Assembly: GCF_044430645.1 (NCBI RefSeq) | Contig: NZ_JAWUDN010000001.1 | Span: 1,346,960 to 1,410,959 of the forward strand | DNA from: Ewingella allii | Lineage (GTDB): Bacteria; Pseudomonadota; Gammaproteobacteria; Enterobacterales; Enterobacteriaceae | DNA: 64,000 nucleotides | Direction of reading: 5' to 3' | In this document: piece by piece, positions 1 to 9,469 of the stretch | Position numbering within the stretch: position 1 is the stretch's first letter | Layout of the letters: every line of letters begins with the position of its first letter | The notes under the pieces: model-generated | Database searches by the model: none | What the model saw: the letters and a program-made list of their open reading frames with translations, nothing else | Told to the model about the DNA's origin: nothing | Made by a program: the position numbers and the translations under genes

Positions 1-495
1 GCCCGCAGTATGACGGCTGATTCTGGTATTGAATATCGCCGTGAAGACTTGGATCAGCTGAGATTACCGGCTGAAACATACTCTTTGGCCTACAGTTCTC
101 TGGCGTTGCACTATCTGCAAAACCTCTCAGGGCTGTTTGACCAGGTGTATCAATCTCTGGTTCCGGGCGGGCATTTTGTCTTTTCGGCCGAGCACCCGAT
201 TTTCACCGCACCGGCGCAACCGGGTTGGCTAACGACCACCAGCGGGCAGAAAACCTGGCCGATAGACGGCTATCAGCGGGAAGGCGAACGCGTCACAAAC
301 TGGTTTGCCGAAGGGGTTGTCAAACAGCATCGTAAACTGGCGACTTACATTAACTTGCTGATCAAGAGTGGATTTATTATCTCCCAGCTTGATGAGTGGG
401 GTCCTTCTGCCGAGCAATTAGCCAGCACGCCCGCTCTGCAAGAAGAGACCGAACGCCCAATGATGTTCCTGCTCGCCGCGCAAAAACCGCGTTAA
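1..495 (+). CDS. SAM-dependent methyltransferase, 3' part (partial)
   Basis: The reading frame is open from the first base, so this is the C-terminal part of a gene that begins outside the window; the Met at base 10 is probably internal. The visible 164 residues look like the second half of a class I SAM-dependent methyltransferase: a strand with SLAYSSLALHYL (post-motif II region) followed by the LVPGGHFVFSAEHP strand typical of the UbiE/Methyltransf_11 fold. The SAM-binding glycine motif would lie upstream and cannot be seen. The substrate is unknown. A hairpin follows the stop codon. Confidence 0.75.
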   Translation, partial: ARSMTADSGIEYRREDLDQLRLPAETYSLAYSSLALHYLQNLSGLFDQVYQSLVPGGHFVFSAEHPIFTAPAQPGWLTTTSGQKTWPIDGYQREGERVTNWFAEGVVKQHRKLATYINLLIKSGFIISQLDEWGPSAEQLASTPALQEETERPMMFLLAAQKPR

Positions 496-552
496 TCACT
501 CACTGCATTAAAAAACACGCTCTTTCCTGCCTCATCACCATTTTCAGACTGT

Positions 553-585
553 TTAAGTCGGGAGGCTCGTCCTCCCCCGGCTTAA
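553..585 (+). terminator. Candidate terminator of the methyltransferase gene
   Basis: TTAAGTCGGGAGG pairs imperfectly with CCTCCCCCGGCTTAA around a five-base loop, 58 bases after the stop codon. A T-rich stretch follows a few bases later. Its right arm runs into the direct repeat at 581-597. Confidence 0.5.
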
Positions 586-597
586 GGATTTCTTAAT
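581..597 (+). promoter_or_regulatory. Candidate PmrA (BasR) box upstream of ybjG
   Basis: CTTAAG-GATTT-CTTAAT is a direct repeat of two hexamers with five-base spacing, the known form of the PmrA box. The ybjG homologue is a known PmrA-regulated gene in Salmonella, which fits. The box lies about 240 bases before the ybjG start and I see no convincing -10 at the usual distance, so this is a site prediction only. Confidence 0.5.
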
Positions 598-836
598 TTT
601 CACTCCATAAACTGATTTCACTCTGAACCTATACCGTAGCTCAATGAAATTGGGATATTCAGACGATCCCCCTTTACCCAGCGCTTAACTCAAACTAACG
701 TTGAACCGAATTTTGGAATTATGGTCAGTAAGTTACTAGAACATTTTCAGCCGCTTATTTGGCTGACTCCAATGATGATGAGGGTAGTGATTTTGCAGAT
801 TCAAAGTGAACAAAAAACCGTGCTGGGGTACCAAGC

Positions 837-1442
837 ATGGAGCAATTAAACCATCTTTTATTTACCTGGATTAACGCCACGCCAGACTCCCCGCCCGCGC
901 TGATCAAATTTGCCACTTTTATGGCCAATGACATGATTATGATTGTGCCGATGCTCATTATTGGGCTTTGGCTATGGGGTCACCGCGAACATATCGTTTT
1001 CCAGCGTACCTTAGTGACAAAAACCGTTATCGCACTGTTGTTCTCAATGAGCTGCGCAAAAACCTTGTCGATGCTATTCCCGCACGCACGTCCGTTCGTT
1101 GAAGGCTTTGGCTATAACTTCCTGCATCACGCGCCCGATGATTCCTTCCCTAGCGACCACGGCACCGCGATTTTCACCTTTGCCATTGCGTTCTTGTTCT
1201 GGCATCGCCTGTGGTCTGGCGCGCTGTTAATCGTCACCGCCCTTGGCATTGCCTGGTCACGCGTTTACCTCGGGGTACACTGGCCGTTGGATATGCTCGG
1301 CGGCCTGTTGGTCGGCATGGTGGGTTGTCTGTTCTCGCAGCTGGTGTGGAACCTGTATGGCGAGCAGATCTCAGCAGGCTTAGACAAGCTCTATCGCTTT
1401 AGCTTTGCCCTGCCCATCCGTAAAGGCTGGGTTCGCGAGTAA
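837..1442 (+). CDS. ybjG: Undecaprenyl-diphosphate phosphatase YbjG (PAP2 family)
   Basis: A 201-residue inner-membrane phosphatase that removes a phosphate from undecaprenyl diphosphate, regenerating the lipid carrier for peptidoglycan and other surface polymers. The three PAP2 phosphatase motifs are visible: a Lys followed by PHARPF, SFPSDHG in the middle, and SRVYLGVHWPLD near residue 145, set among several hydrophobic segments. Length and sequence agree with the E. coli YbjG/BcrC group. It converges on dacC, as expected for the E. coli dacC-ybjG neighbourhood, and shares a bidirectional terminator with it. The ATG has only a weak Shine-Dalgarno sequence. Confidence 0.93.
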   Translation: MEQLNHLLFTWINATPDSPPALIKFATFMANDMIMIVPMLIIGLWLWGHREHIVFQRTLVTKTVIALLFSMSCAKTLSMLFPHARPFVEGFGYNFLHHAPDDSFPSDHGTAIFTFAIAFLFWHRLWSGALLIVTALGIAWSRVYLGVHWPLDMLGGLLVGMVGCLFSQLVWNLYGEQISAGLDKLYRFSFALPIRKGWVRE

Positions 1443-1476
1443 TCTCTTATCGCGACGCGTCACAAGCCACGAAAAC

Positions 1477-1508
1477 AAAAGGCCCGGCATACTCATGCCG
1501 GGCCTTTT
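1477..1508. terminator. Bidirectional terminator between ybjG and dacC
   Basis: AAAAGGCCCGGCAT pairs perfectly with ATGCCGGGCCTTTT around a four-base loop. The A run on one side and the T run on the other make it an intrinsic terminator for both convergent genes. Confidence 0.93.
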
Positions 1509-1528
1509 GATTACAGACAATGACAAAA

Positions 1529-2740
1529 TTATTTGCCGAAAATCGAACCAAACAGGCCGGTGATTTTCATCATCACGAAATCCCAGATACGGCTGAAGAA
1601 GCCGCCCTCTTTCACTTCCTGCAACGCCACCAGCGGGCGTGAGTCGATGACTTTGCCGTCGAGGCTAAAATCAACCGTTCCCACCACCTGATTCTTGCTC
1701 AGCGGGGCTTCCAACTCTTTGTTGGTTAGATTAAAGCTGGCCTTAAGGTTTTTGAGCTGGCCCTTTGGCATGGTCAAAGATGCGTCTTCCGCCACGCCCA
1801 GCGGCACCATTTTCTCCTCGCCGAACCACACGCGCTGGGTGGTGAAAGCATTACCCGCTTTAATCGGCGTCAGCGTTTCAAAGAAACGGAACCCCCAGGT
1901 CAGCAGGCTTTCGCTTTCGCTAAAACGAATACGGTCACTTGGCGCGCCCATCACCACGGCAATCAGGCGCATGCCGCTTGGGTCACTGGCCGAAGAAACC
2001 AGGTTATAACCCGCGCCGGAGGTATAGCCGGTTTTGATGCCGTCAACGTTTAGACTGCTGCTCCATAACAGACGGTTACGGTTAATCTGGCGAATATGGT
2101 TGAAGGTGAATTCTTTTTCTTTGTGCAGCGCGTATTCGTCCGGCGTATCACGGATCAGCGCCTGAGACAGCAGCGCCATGTCTTTCGCCGAGCTGTACTG
2201 CCCGTCTGCATCAAGACCGTGGACGGTTTTGAAATGAGTGTTATCTAACTTGAGCTGCTGCGAATAGCGGTTCATCAGGCTGACGAAAGAGTCTTGGCTT
2301 CCGGCAATGTAATCAGCCAAGGCAATGCTGGCGTCGTTACCCGATTGAATCACGATCCCTTTGTTCAGCTCGGAAACCGGCACCTTGTCGCCCGGCTTGA
2401 GGAACATCAGCGAGGAGCCGCGCAGCACCGGGTTGCCCGTCGCCCAGGCATCCTGCCCAACTGAAACCATGTCATCAGGAGTGACTTTGCCAGATTTAAT
2501 CGCCTGACCCACCACATAGCTGACCATAATTTTGGTCAGGCTGGCCGGGTCAAGACGGGCATCGGGGTTGGACTCAGTCAGCACTTTGCCGCTGTTATAG
2601 TCCATTAATACCCAAGATTTCGCGTTAATCTGCGGGGCTACGGGGTTGGTATCTGCCTGTGCAGCAGGAAGCGCTAGCAGCATAACGCCGCCGCCGAGCG
2701 CGCATAGGAAGGTCCGTTGGAATTTAGGAGAAATTGTCAT
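1529..2740 (-). CDS. dacC: D-alanyl-D-alanine carboxypeptidase, PBP6 (DacC)
   Basis: A 403-residue low-molecular-weight penicillin-binding protein that trims the terminal D-Ala from peptidoglycan stem peptides in the periplasm. An N-terminal signal peptide ends near AQA-DTN. The active-site motifs are SLTK (Ser67-Lys70), SGN (133-135) and KTG (236-238). A C-terminal beta domain is followed by the amphipathic anchor FFSRIWDFVMMKITG, which holds the enzyme to the outer face of the inner membrane. DacA is the main alternative; the anchor sequence and proximity to ybjG, gstB and yliI favour DacC. Confidence 0.92.
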   Translation of the reverse strand: MTISPKFQRTFLCALGGGVMLLALPAAQADTNPVAPQINAKSWVLMDYNSGKVLTESNPDARLDPASLTKIMVSYVVGQAIKSGKVTPDDMVSVGQDAWATGNPVLRGSSLMFLKPGDKVPVSELNKGIVIQSGNDASIALADYIAGSQDSFVSLMNRYSQQLKLDNTHFKTVHGLDADGQYSSAKDMALLSQALIRDTPDEYALHKEKEFTFNHIRQINRNRLLWSSSLNVDGIKTGYTSGAGYNLVSSASDPSGMRLIAVVMGAPSDRIRFSESESLLTWGFRFFETLTPIKAGNAFTTQRVWFGEEKMVPLGVAEDASLTMPKGQLKNLKASFNLTNKELEAPLSKNQVVGTVDFSLDGKVIDSRPLVALQEVKEGGFFSRIWDFVMMKITGLFGSIFGK

Positions 2741-3068
2741 AGGTTATCAGCGCTTTTGTCCATGTAACTGAAATTTATCTTATCTTTCAAACAGATTTAC
2801 GCCTGAAAAGTGAAACGTTCGCCGAGACTAAAACCTACCGTTTTATGCGCGGCGATGAAACCGTTGCAATGTAAAGATTGTTAGAATAGTCGCGATTTTT
2901 AAGCTTTGTTGCATTTTGCTGCGCAATATTTATTCTCATCGCGCCTCTTGACCAGATAATGTGACTCGGGCAAGTTTGTGCCACGGCATTGATTATTGAC
3001 GATAACTATAAAGTGCTTACCCGCAATGGACTCTCAACATAGCGCGGTAATACGATAGGAAATAAAAG
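2741..3068. other. Divergent promoter region, dacC / glpM
   Basis: A 328-base gap between divergent genes with no credible ORF. It must hold both promoters. AT-rich stretches occur around 2880-2940 and 2990-3012, but no -35/-10 pair is good enough to name. Confidence 0.5.
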
Positions 3069-3407
3069 ATGGGTCTGCTCATAAAAGCGCTGATTGGTGC
3101 GCTAATGGTCGTGGCAATCGGCTTATTGTCGAAAACCAAAAACTACTATATCGCAGGATTATTGCCTCTATTTCCCACATTTGCGCTGATAGCCCACTAT
3201 ATTGTCGGCACTGAACGCAGCATTGAAGCGTTACGCACTACCATCATCTTCGGGCTGTGGGCCGTGATCCCTTACATGGTCTACCTGGTCGCCCTCTATT
3301 TCCTCGTCGGCTCAATGAAACTGCCCTATGCACTACTCGGCGGCGTACTGTGCTGGACACTTGCCGCTTGGCTGCTGATTTCGCTCTGGACGCGTTTTCA
3401 CAGCTGA
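3069..3407 (+). CDS. glpM: GlpM-family small inner-membrane protein
   Basis: A 112-residue, very hydrophobic protein with three to four predicted transmembrane helices, including residues around 1-20, 24-46 and 58-110. The sequence resembles the GlpM family (E. coli YdgC), whose biochemical role is not settled; the Pseudomonas member was linked to alginate and glycerol phenotypes. A GATAGGAAAT Shine-Dalgarno region precedes the ATG. The gst gene follows after 35 bases on the same strand and may be cotranscribed. Confidence 0.8.
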   Translation: MGLLIKALIGALMVVAIGLLSKTKNYYIAGLLPLFPTFALIAHYIVGTERSIEALRTTIIFGLWAVIPYMVYLVALYFLVGSMKLPYALLGGVLCWTLAAWLLISLWTRFHS

Positions 3408-3442
3408 GCCGCCCCTCTTTTTACTTTGTTGGAGTGATTATC

Positions 3443-4063
3443 ATGTTAACGGTCTGGGGTCGTGAAAATTCGACCAATGTGAAGAAAGTCTTGTGGCTGT
3501 TGGAAGAGCTTGGTGAGCAGTACCAGCTGATAAACGCCGGGGGCCAATATGGCAAAAACAATGAAGCCAGCTTTTTGGCGCTCAACCCTAATGGCTTAGT
3601 CCCTTGCTTGCAGGACGGCGACTTCGTGCTGTGGGAATCCAATGCCATTCTGCGCTATCTGGCGGAGCGCTCCGCGCAGCCTGAGTTCTGGGGGGCAAAT
3701 GCCCAACAGCGCGCTTCTGCCGATAAATGGCTGGACTGGGCCAGCGGCACGCTGGCGATCCCCTTCCGGCAGGTCTATGTCAGCCTGATCCGCACGCCTG
3801 AAGCACAGCGCGATGCGCAGGTTATCGCTACCGGCATGGCGGCTTTTGAGAAGGCCTGGGCCACGCTCGACGAGGTGCTGGCGAAGCAAAAATGGTTATC
3901 CGGGGAACAGTTTGGCTTGGGGGATATCCCGCTGGGCTGTTTAGCCTATGCGTGGTTCAATTTGGATATTGAGCGCCAAAAGCACCCACACGTTGAGCGC
4001 TGGTACCAACAGCTTACTCAACGCGCGGCGTATCAGCAGCACGTGATGATCGCATTGACTTAA
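3443..4063 (+). CDS. gstB: Glutathione S-transferase, GstB-like
   Basis: A 206-residue cytosolic glutathione S-transferase. The N-terminal thioredoxin-fold domain opens with MLTVWGRENSTNVKKVLWLLEE and holds the NPNGLVPCL turn with the cis-Pro and the ESNAILRYLAE glutathione-binding segment. The all-helical C-terminal domain has the SGEQFGLGDIPLG capping motif. It closely resembles E. coli GstB (YliJ). The start is the ATG at 3443 after TTGGAGTGATTATC; the frame is open further upstream but only across glpM. The nearness of yliI and dacC matches the E. coli yliI-gstB-dacC neighbourhood. Confidence 0.92.
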   Translation: MLTVWGRENSTNVKKVLWLLEELGEQYQLINAGGQYGKNNEASFLALNPNGLVPCLQDGDFVLWESNAILRYLAERSAQPEFWGANAQQRASADKWLDWASGTLAIPFRQVYVSLIRTPEAQRDAQVIATGMAAFEKAWATLDEVLAKQKWLSGEQFGLGDIPLGCLAYAWFNLDIERQKHPHVERWYQQLTQRAAYQQHVMIALT

Positions 4064-4071
4064 TATGCTTC

Positions 4072-4097
4072 TGGCCGGAGACAGCTCCGGCCATTTT
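4072..4097 (+). terminator. Intrinsic terminator after gstB
   Basis: TGGCCGGAG and CTCCGGCCA form a nine-base-pair stem with a four-base ACAG loop, followed by TTTT on the + strand. It lies nine bases after the gstB stop codon and just before the end of the convergent yliI. Confidence 0.9.
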
Positions 4098-4101
4098 CGC
4101 C

Positions 4102-5250
4102 CTAGGCTCCCGGCGCCACCTTCAGCAACTTGCCATTACTTTCATCGGTCAACACGTAGATATAGCCATCTTCCCCCAGCCGCACCTCGCGAATACGCTC
4201 ATTACGCTCGCTTAGCAGACGCTCTTCCGCGATGATTTTGTTACCCTGTAACGTCAACCTAATCAAGGATCTCCCCGCCAACGCGCCAATAAATAGTGAG
4301 TGATCCCACTGCGGGAATTTAGACGCGTTGTAAAACGCCATGCCACTCAGCGCCGGCGATACCGGCCAATAGTAGAGCGGGTCCTCCGCCCCGTTAAGAT
4401 GGGTTCCTTTGGCCTCGGGTATCGGCTGCCCTGAATAGTTTATGCCGTAGGTCGCCAGCGGCCAGCCGTAGTTTTTGCCTGCTTGCGGCAGATTGACTTC
4501 ATCCCCGCCGCGCGGTCCGTGCTCTGTCTCCCACAGCGCGTGACTCCAGGGATTAATGGCTAAACCTTGTACATTGCGATTGCCATAAGTCCAGATTTCC
4601 CCCTTGGCCGCTGGCTTATTCACCAAAGGATTATCTTGCGGAATGCCGCCTTCAGGGGTCAGGCGTAGGATTTTACCCTTGAGGCTATCGAGCCGCTGGG
4701 CCGACATCCGCTGGTTGTTATCTCCCGTCGACATGAAGATATTGCCCTGCAAATCAAAAGCCAGCCTGCCGCCGAGATTAATCCCGCTGCTCAACGCCGG
4801 TTGTTGCACAAAGATAGTTTTGAAGTCTTTCAGGCCGCTGTCATCCTCGGCCAGACGCCCGTAGCCCAATGCCGCATTGGCCTGTCCCTTATCTCCCTGC
4901 TGCGCGAAGCTGAGGTAGACGCGGCGGCTACTGGCAAAATCAGGCGCCAGACGGACATCCCACAGCCCAGCCTGCCCTGCAACCCACACTTTTGGTAATC
5001 CTGCCAAAGGCTTAGATAAGCCTTTATTAGCCCGCCACAGCCTCAACTGCCCGGAACGCTCGGTGATTAATGCGGCCTGCTGGCCGGGCAAAAATGCCAA
5101 AGACCAAGGATGATCCAAGCCCGCTGCCAGCTCTTCAACCTTGGCGTTGGCTTCAGGGACCGACTCTGGGGATTTATCCACGGCAAAGGCGGGAGAGAGG
5201 AACAATGCGGCCAGCATGGACAGCGCTGTGGGGCGAAAAAGAGTATTCAT
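4102..5250 (-). CDS. yliI: Soluble aldose sugar dehydrogenase YliI (PQQ-dependent type)
   Basis: A 382-residue periplasmic beta-propeller oxidoreductase of the glucose/sorbosone dehydrogenase family. The E. coli homologue oxidises aldoses with PQQ as cofactor. A signal peptide (to about AFA-VDK) is followed by LDHPWSLAFLPG, GGRLAFDLQGNIFMSTGD, GNRNVQGLAINP and TEHGPRGGDEVN, all typical of the family. No PQQ biosynthesis genes are in the window, so whether the enzyme is in holo form cannot be told. It is convergent with gstB. Confidence 0.88.
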   Translation of the reverse strand: MNTLFRPTALSMLAALFLSPAFAVDKSPESVPEANAKVEELAAGLDHPWSLAFLPGQQAALITERSGQLRLWRANKGLSKPLAGLPKVWVAGQAGLWDVRLAPDFASSRRVYLSFAQQGDKGQANAALGYGRLAEDDSGLKDFKTIFVQQPALSSGINLGGRLAFDLQGNIFMSTGDNNQRMSAQRLDSLKGKILRLTPEGGIPQDNPLVNKPAAKGEIWTYGNRNVQGLAINPWSHALWETEHGPRGGDEVNLPQAGKNYGWPLATYGINYSGQPIPEAKGTHLNGAEDPLYYWPVSPALSGMAFYNASKFPQWDHSLFIGALAGRSLIRLTLQGNKIIAEERLLSERNERIREVRLGEDGYIYVLTDESNGKLLKVAPGA

Positions 5251-5475
5251 CAGATCTCCATTCGATTATTTTTCGTCCGTTAAGAATAGAGCCAAATGCT
5301 ATAAAGCAGGGCTTCCTCGCAGCAAAACAACGCAACTTTGCAAACCTAAGCCGTTTTTCTGTTGCCCGATCACAAAAATAAATAAACGTAATTTCAGAAG
5401 TAAATAACTCAATAGCCCATACCCGCGACAAGGATTAAAACTGCAAGCTCACATTGTTGATATGGACGTCTCGTT

Positions 5476-6864
5476 ATGAGCTCTGAAGTGCGATCGGTTT
5501 CTGAGGTTCTTTCGGTAAAAGAAAAAGTGGGATACGGCTTAGGGGACGCGGCTAGCCACATTATTTTTGATAACGTCATGCTCTATATGATGTTTTTCTA
5601 TACGGACATTTTCGGTATTCCCGCCGGATACGTGGGCACGCTGTTTTTGCTGGCCCGCGCACTGGATGCGATTTCCGACCCTTGCATGGGGTTACTGGCC
5701 GACAGAACACGCACCCGCTGGGGGCAATTTCGCCCTTACGTGCTGTTCGGTGCCATACCTTTCGGCATAGTGTGCGTGTTCGCCTACTCTTCTCCCGATC
5801 TCAGCATGACCGGAAAAATGGTCTATGCCGCAGTCACTTATACCTTGCTGACGCTGATGTACACGGTGGTTAATATCCCTTATTGCGCCCTCGGTGGCGT
5901 TATAACAGCCGATCCTACTCAACGTATTTCGCTGCAGTCCTATCGGTTCGTTTTAGCCACCGCCGGTGGCATGCTGAGCACCGTCTTAATGATGCCGCTG
6001 GTGCAATTGATCGGTGGCGAGGATAAGGCGCTCGGTTTTCAAGGCGGGATCGCGGTACTGGCGGTGGTGGCCATTGTTATGCTTGCCATATGCTTTGCGA
6101 CTACCAAAGAGCGCGTCAGCGATGAAGGTAAACCGACCGGCACGATGCGAGAAGATCTCCGGGATATCTGGCATAACGATCAATGGCGCATTGTCGGCCT
6201 GTTGACCATTCTCAACATTATGGCGGTAGCCGTTCGCGGCGGGGCCATGATGTATTACGTCACCTACATTCTGGGCAATCCGGTGCTCTTTGCCTGGTTC
6301 CTCGGAGCCTACTCGGTGGGCAACCTCTTCGGCAGCGCGCTGGCTAAACCTCTGACCGATTGGAAGTGTAAGGTCAGCGTCTTCTGGTGGACTAACGCCA
6401 TTTTAGCAGTACTCAGTGCGGCCATGTTCTTCCTGCCGATTCACGCCAGCGTCACCATGTTTGCCTTCATCTTTGTGATTGGCGTATTCCACCAGTTGGT
6501 CACGCCCATTCAGTGGGTAATGATGTCTGACACCGTAGATTACGGTGAATGGAACGACGGTAAGCGCCTGACGGGGATCAGTTTTGCCGGGACGCTGTTT
6601 GTATTAAAACTCGGTTTAGCCCTTGCTGGCGCGCTCATCGGCTGGGTGTTGGCTGGTGCGGGATATCAGTCCGGCGCGGCAACCCAAAATGGCGGCACCC
6701 TCACCAGCATCATTGCTCTGTTTACTCTGGTTCCCGCCGCCTGTTATCTGCTCAGCGCCATTATTTGTAAACGCTTTTACATCCTGCGCACCCCACTCTT
6801 ACGCCGCATTTTGGACGAAGTTGCCAGCGGTATTCGCCGTAATCAACGTGAATTTTTCAAGTAA
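5476..6864 (+). CDS. yicJ: Sugar:cation symporter YicJ (GPH family)
   Basis: A 462-residue, 12-helix inner-membrane transporter of the glycoside-pentoside-hexuronide family (melibiose carrier type). The opening KEKVGYGLGDAASHIIFDN is the family's N-terminal signature with the cation-site Asp residues, and DPCMGLLADRTRTRWGQFRP is the loop after helix 2. It is nearly collinear with E. coli YicJ. The alpha-xylosidase gene yicI follows 56 bases later, so it probably imports alpha-xylosides such as isoprimeverose; the substrate is inferred from its partner. Confidence 0.93.
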   Translation: MSSEVRSVSEVLSVKEKVGYGLGDAASHIIFDNVMLYMMFFYTDIFGIPAGYVGTLFLLARALDAISDPCMGLLADRTRTRWGQFRPYVLFGAIPFGIVCVFAYSSPDLSMTGKMVYAAVTYTLLTLMYTVVNIPYCALGGVITADPTQRISLQSYRFVLATAGGMLSTVLMMPLVQLIGGEDKALGFQGGIAVLAVVAIVMLAICFATTKERVSDEGKPTGTMREDLRDIWHNDQWRIVGLLTILNIMAVAVRGGAMMYYVTYILGNPVLFAWFLGAYSVGNLFGSALAKPLTDWKCKVSVFWWTNAILAVLSAAMFFLPIHASVTMFAFIFVIGVFHQLVTPIQWVMMSDTVDYGEWNDGKRLTGISFAGTLFVLKLGLALAGALIGWVLAGAGYQSGAATQNGGTLTSIIALFTLVPAACYLLSAIICKRFYILRTPLLRRILDEVASGIRRNQREFFK

Positions 6865-6920
6865 GACATTAATCCATATTTTAAATTGGCTCAGGATCAT
6901 GAGAGCAAGGAGAGTGAAAA

Positions 6921-9245
6921 ATGAAAATCAGTGATGGTAACTGGTTAATTCAAGAGGGACTGGTCCTAACCCATCCACTGTATGTGTCGGACGTCCAGTT
7001 TTCTGATCAAGAAATGACAGTATATGCCGCGCCGAGAGAAGCCAGTGAGCGAGCCAACCAGCTTGATACGTCGCTCTTTACGCTGCGTTTCTTCTCCCCG
7101 CAGCATGGCGTCATTGGGGTACGAATTACCCATTTTGATGGCGGTTTGGATCTCGGCCCGCAGTATCCGCTCAACGTCGAAACTCAGCACGACGTCAGGT
7201 TCGAAAACGGTGAGGAATATTGCGCGCTGCACAGCGGCGACCTCAGCGTGCGCGTGACCAAAGGCCCGCACTGGTCGCTGGACTTTCTGCGGCACGGCAA
7301 GCGCATCACCGGCAGCGTAGCCAAATCCAATGGCTATGTGCAGAACAACCGTGATGGCAAAAACTACATTATGGAGCGTCTGGATTTAGGCGTCGGCGAA
7401 ACTGTCTATGGTCTGGGAGAACGCTTTACCGCACTGGTAAAGAATGGCCAGACGGTAGAAACCTGGAACCGCGATGGCGGCACAAGTACCGAGCAAGCCT
7501 ACAAAAACATTCCCTTTTACCTCACTAATCGCGGATATGGCGTGCTGGTGAACCACCCTGAAGCCGTCTCCTTTGAAGTCGCCTCCGAGAAAGTGTCGAA
7601 GGTGCAGTTCAGCGTGGAAAGCGAATACCTTGAATACCTGGTCATTGACGGTCCGACGCCCAAAAAAGTGTTAGACCGATATACTCGGCTCACCGGCCGA
7701 CCAGCACTGCCTCCCGCCTGGTCATTCGGCTTATGGCTGACCACTTCGTTTACCACGAACTATAACGAAGAGACGGTGAATCGCTTTATTGACGGCATGG
7801 CTGAGCGTAACTTGCCGCTACACGTTTTCCATTTTGACTGCTTCTGGATGAAAGCCTTCCAATGGTGTGATTTTGAGTGGGATCCGCAAGTGTTCCCGGA
7901 CCCACAGGGCATGCTCCGCCGGCTTAAAAATAAAGGATTAAAAATCTGCGTATGGATTAATCCCTATATCGGGCAGAAATCTCCTTTGTTTAAAGAAGGC
8001 AAAGAACGCGGCTATTTATTAAAACGCCCGGATGGAAGCGTGTGGCAATGGGACAAATGGCAGCCTGGTCAAGCCATTGTTGATTTCACGAACCCACAGG
8101 CTTGCACATGGTATGCCGATCATCTAAAACGGCTCATCGACATGGGCGTTGACTGCTTCAAAACTGACTTTGGCGAGCGAATTCCTACGGACGTGGTGTG
8201 GCATGACGGCTGTGATCCGCAGAAAATGCACAACCACTATGCGTTTGTTTACAACCAACTGGTCTACGAAACATTACAAGACATGCTGGGCGCGTCGGAA
8301 GCCGTGCTTTTTGCGCGTTCAGCCTCGGTAGGAGCGCAGCAATTCCCTGTTCACTGGGGCGGCGACTGTTACGCCACCTATGAATCAATGGCAGAAAGTT
8401 TACGCGGAGGGCTATCCATCGGCCTGTCCGGCTTTGGTTTCTGGAGTCATGACGTCGGCGGCTTTGAAAACACGGCTCCTGCACATATCTATAAGCGCTG
8501 GTGCGCCTTTGGCCTGCTGTCGAGCCATAGCCGGTTGCATGGCAGTAAGTCTTATCGGGTTCCCTGGGTTTATGATGAAGAGGCCTGCGACGTCTTGCGC
8601 CTGTTTACCGAACTCAAATGCAGACTGATGCCCTACCTTTATCCTGCCTCCACTCAGGCAGCAAACAATGGAACGCCAGTAATGCGCGCCATGATGCTTG
8701 AGTTCCCTGAGGATCCGGCCTGTGACTATCTCGATCGCCAATATATGCTCGGCGATGACTTGCTGGTCGCCCCGGTATTTAGTGAACAAGGAGAGGTTGA
8801 TTTCTATCTGCCTTCGGGCCGCTGGACCCACTTGCTCTCTAACCAAGTGGCAGAAGGTAACCGCTGGCATCACCAGCAGCACGGCTTTGACAGCCTGCCG
8901 CTCTATGTGCGGCCTAATACGCTGCTGGCGTTAGGCAGTAATAATCAGAAGCCAGATTATGACTATAGCGTTGCGCCAGAATTCCACCTTTTCGAGCTGG
9001 ATGAAGGTCACACCGCCGAAAGCAAGCTGACCGATTTGCACGGCAATACGATTTTCACCCTCACGGCGACCCGCTCAGGCGAGCAGATAATCTTTACCGC
9101 TGAGGGTGAAGCTACAGACTGGAGTCTCTGTCTGCGTAATGTTCACAAGATTAGCTATGTTGAAAACTTCGCAACCAGCGAAAGTGATAAAGGCATCCTT
9201 TTTAAGCCGACAGAAAGTAATGCACCCTTGAGTATCAGGCTGTAA
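6921..9245 (+). CDS. yicI: Alpha-xylosidase YicI (GH31)
   Basis: A 774-residue cytoplasmic glycoside hydrolase family 31 enzyme that releases xylose from the non-reducing end of alpha-xylosides. The nucleophile Asp416 (in KTDFGERIPTD) and acid/base Asp482 (in HWGGDCYA) fall at the same residue numbers as in E. coli YicI, with which it is collinear. The domains are an N-terminal beta-sandwich, the catalytic barrel (about 250-590) and C-terminal beta domains. It follows yicJ in what looks like a two-gene operon. Its product feeds the xyl genes further along this window. Confidence 0.96.
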   Translation: MKISDGNWLIQEGLVLTHPLYVSDVQFSDQEMTVYAAPREASERANQLDTSLFTLRFFSPQHGVIGVRITHFDGGLDLGPQYPLNVETQHDVRFENGEEYCALHSGDLSVRVTKGPHWSLDFLRHGKRITGSVAKSNGYVQNNRDGKNYIMERLDLGVGETVYGLGERFTALVKNGQTVETWNRDGGTSTEQAYKNIPFYLTNRGYGVLVNHPEAVSFEVASEKVSKVQFSVESEYLEYLVIDGPTPKKVLDRYTRLTGRPALPPAWSFGLWLTTSFTTNYNEETVNRFIDGMAERNLPLHVFHFDCFWMKAFQWCDFEWDPQVFPDPQGMLRRLKNKGLKICVWINPYIGQKSPLFKEGKERGYLLKRPDGSVWQWDKWQPGQAIVDFTNPQACTWYADHLKRLIDMGVDCFKTDFGERIPTDVVWHDGCDPQKMHNHYAFVYNQLVYETLQDMLGASEAVLFARSASVGAQQFPVHWGGDCYATYESMAESLRGGLSIGLSGFGFWSHDVGGFENTAPAHIYKRWCAFGLLSSHSRLHGSKSYRVPWVYDEEACDVLRLFTELKCRLMPYLYPASTQAANNGTPVMRAMMLEFPEDPACDYLDRQYMLGDDLLVAPVFSEQGEVDFYLPSGRWTHLLSNQVAEGNRWHHQQHGFDSLPLYVRPNTLLALGSNNQKPDYDYSVAPEFHLFELDEGHTAESKLTDLHGNTIFTLTATRSGEQIIFTAEGEATDWSLCLRNVHKISYVENFATSESDKGILFKPTESNAPLSIRL

Positions 9246-9469
9246 AAACCTGCATTAGAAGAACAGGAAGATAATTTTTTCGATAAATGATCGTTGCAAG
9301 GATTATCTTCCGCCACCCACTTCTTAGTCACCCCATATATAGTGCATAGACTGCTGTCATTAATAACAGGAAAGCAGATTTTAAGTTCTCTAAATGATTT
9401 AACTTCGCTAATACTTCTCTCATCGATTTATTCTCTTGTGCATCATTGATTATTTTTGAGGAATATCCC

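Larger units (their letters stand above)
496..836. other. Intergenic region, methyltransferase to ybjG
   Basis: This 341-base stretch has no credible gene. It holds the terminator hairpin and the candidate PmrA box described separately. The remaining 240 bases before ybjG are presumably its promoter and leader; no strong -35/-10 pair stands out. Confidence 0.6.

Noticed and set aside
9446..9469. Upstream TTG start for the DUF1996 protein.
   Set aside because: The ATG at 9470 has a GAGGA ribosome site and starts a normal signal peptide; the extension would put charged residues ahead of it.
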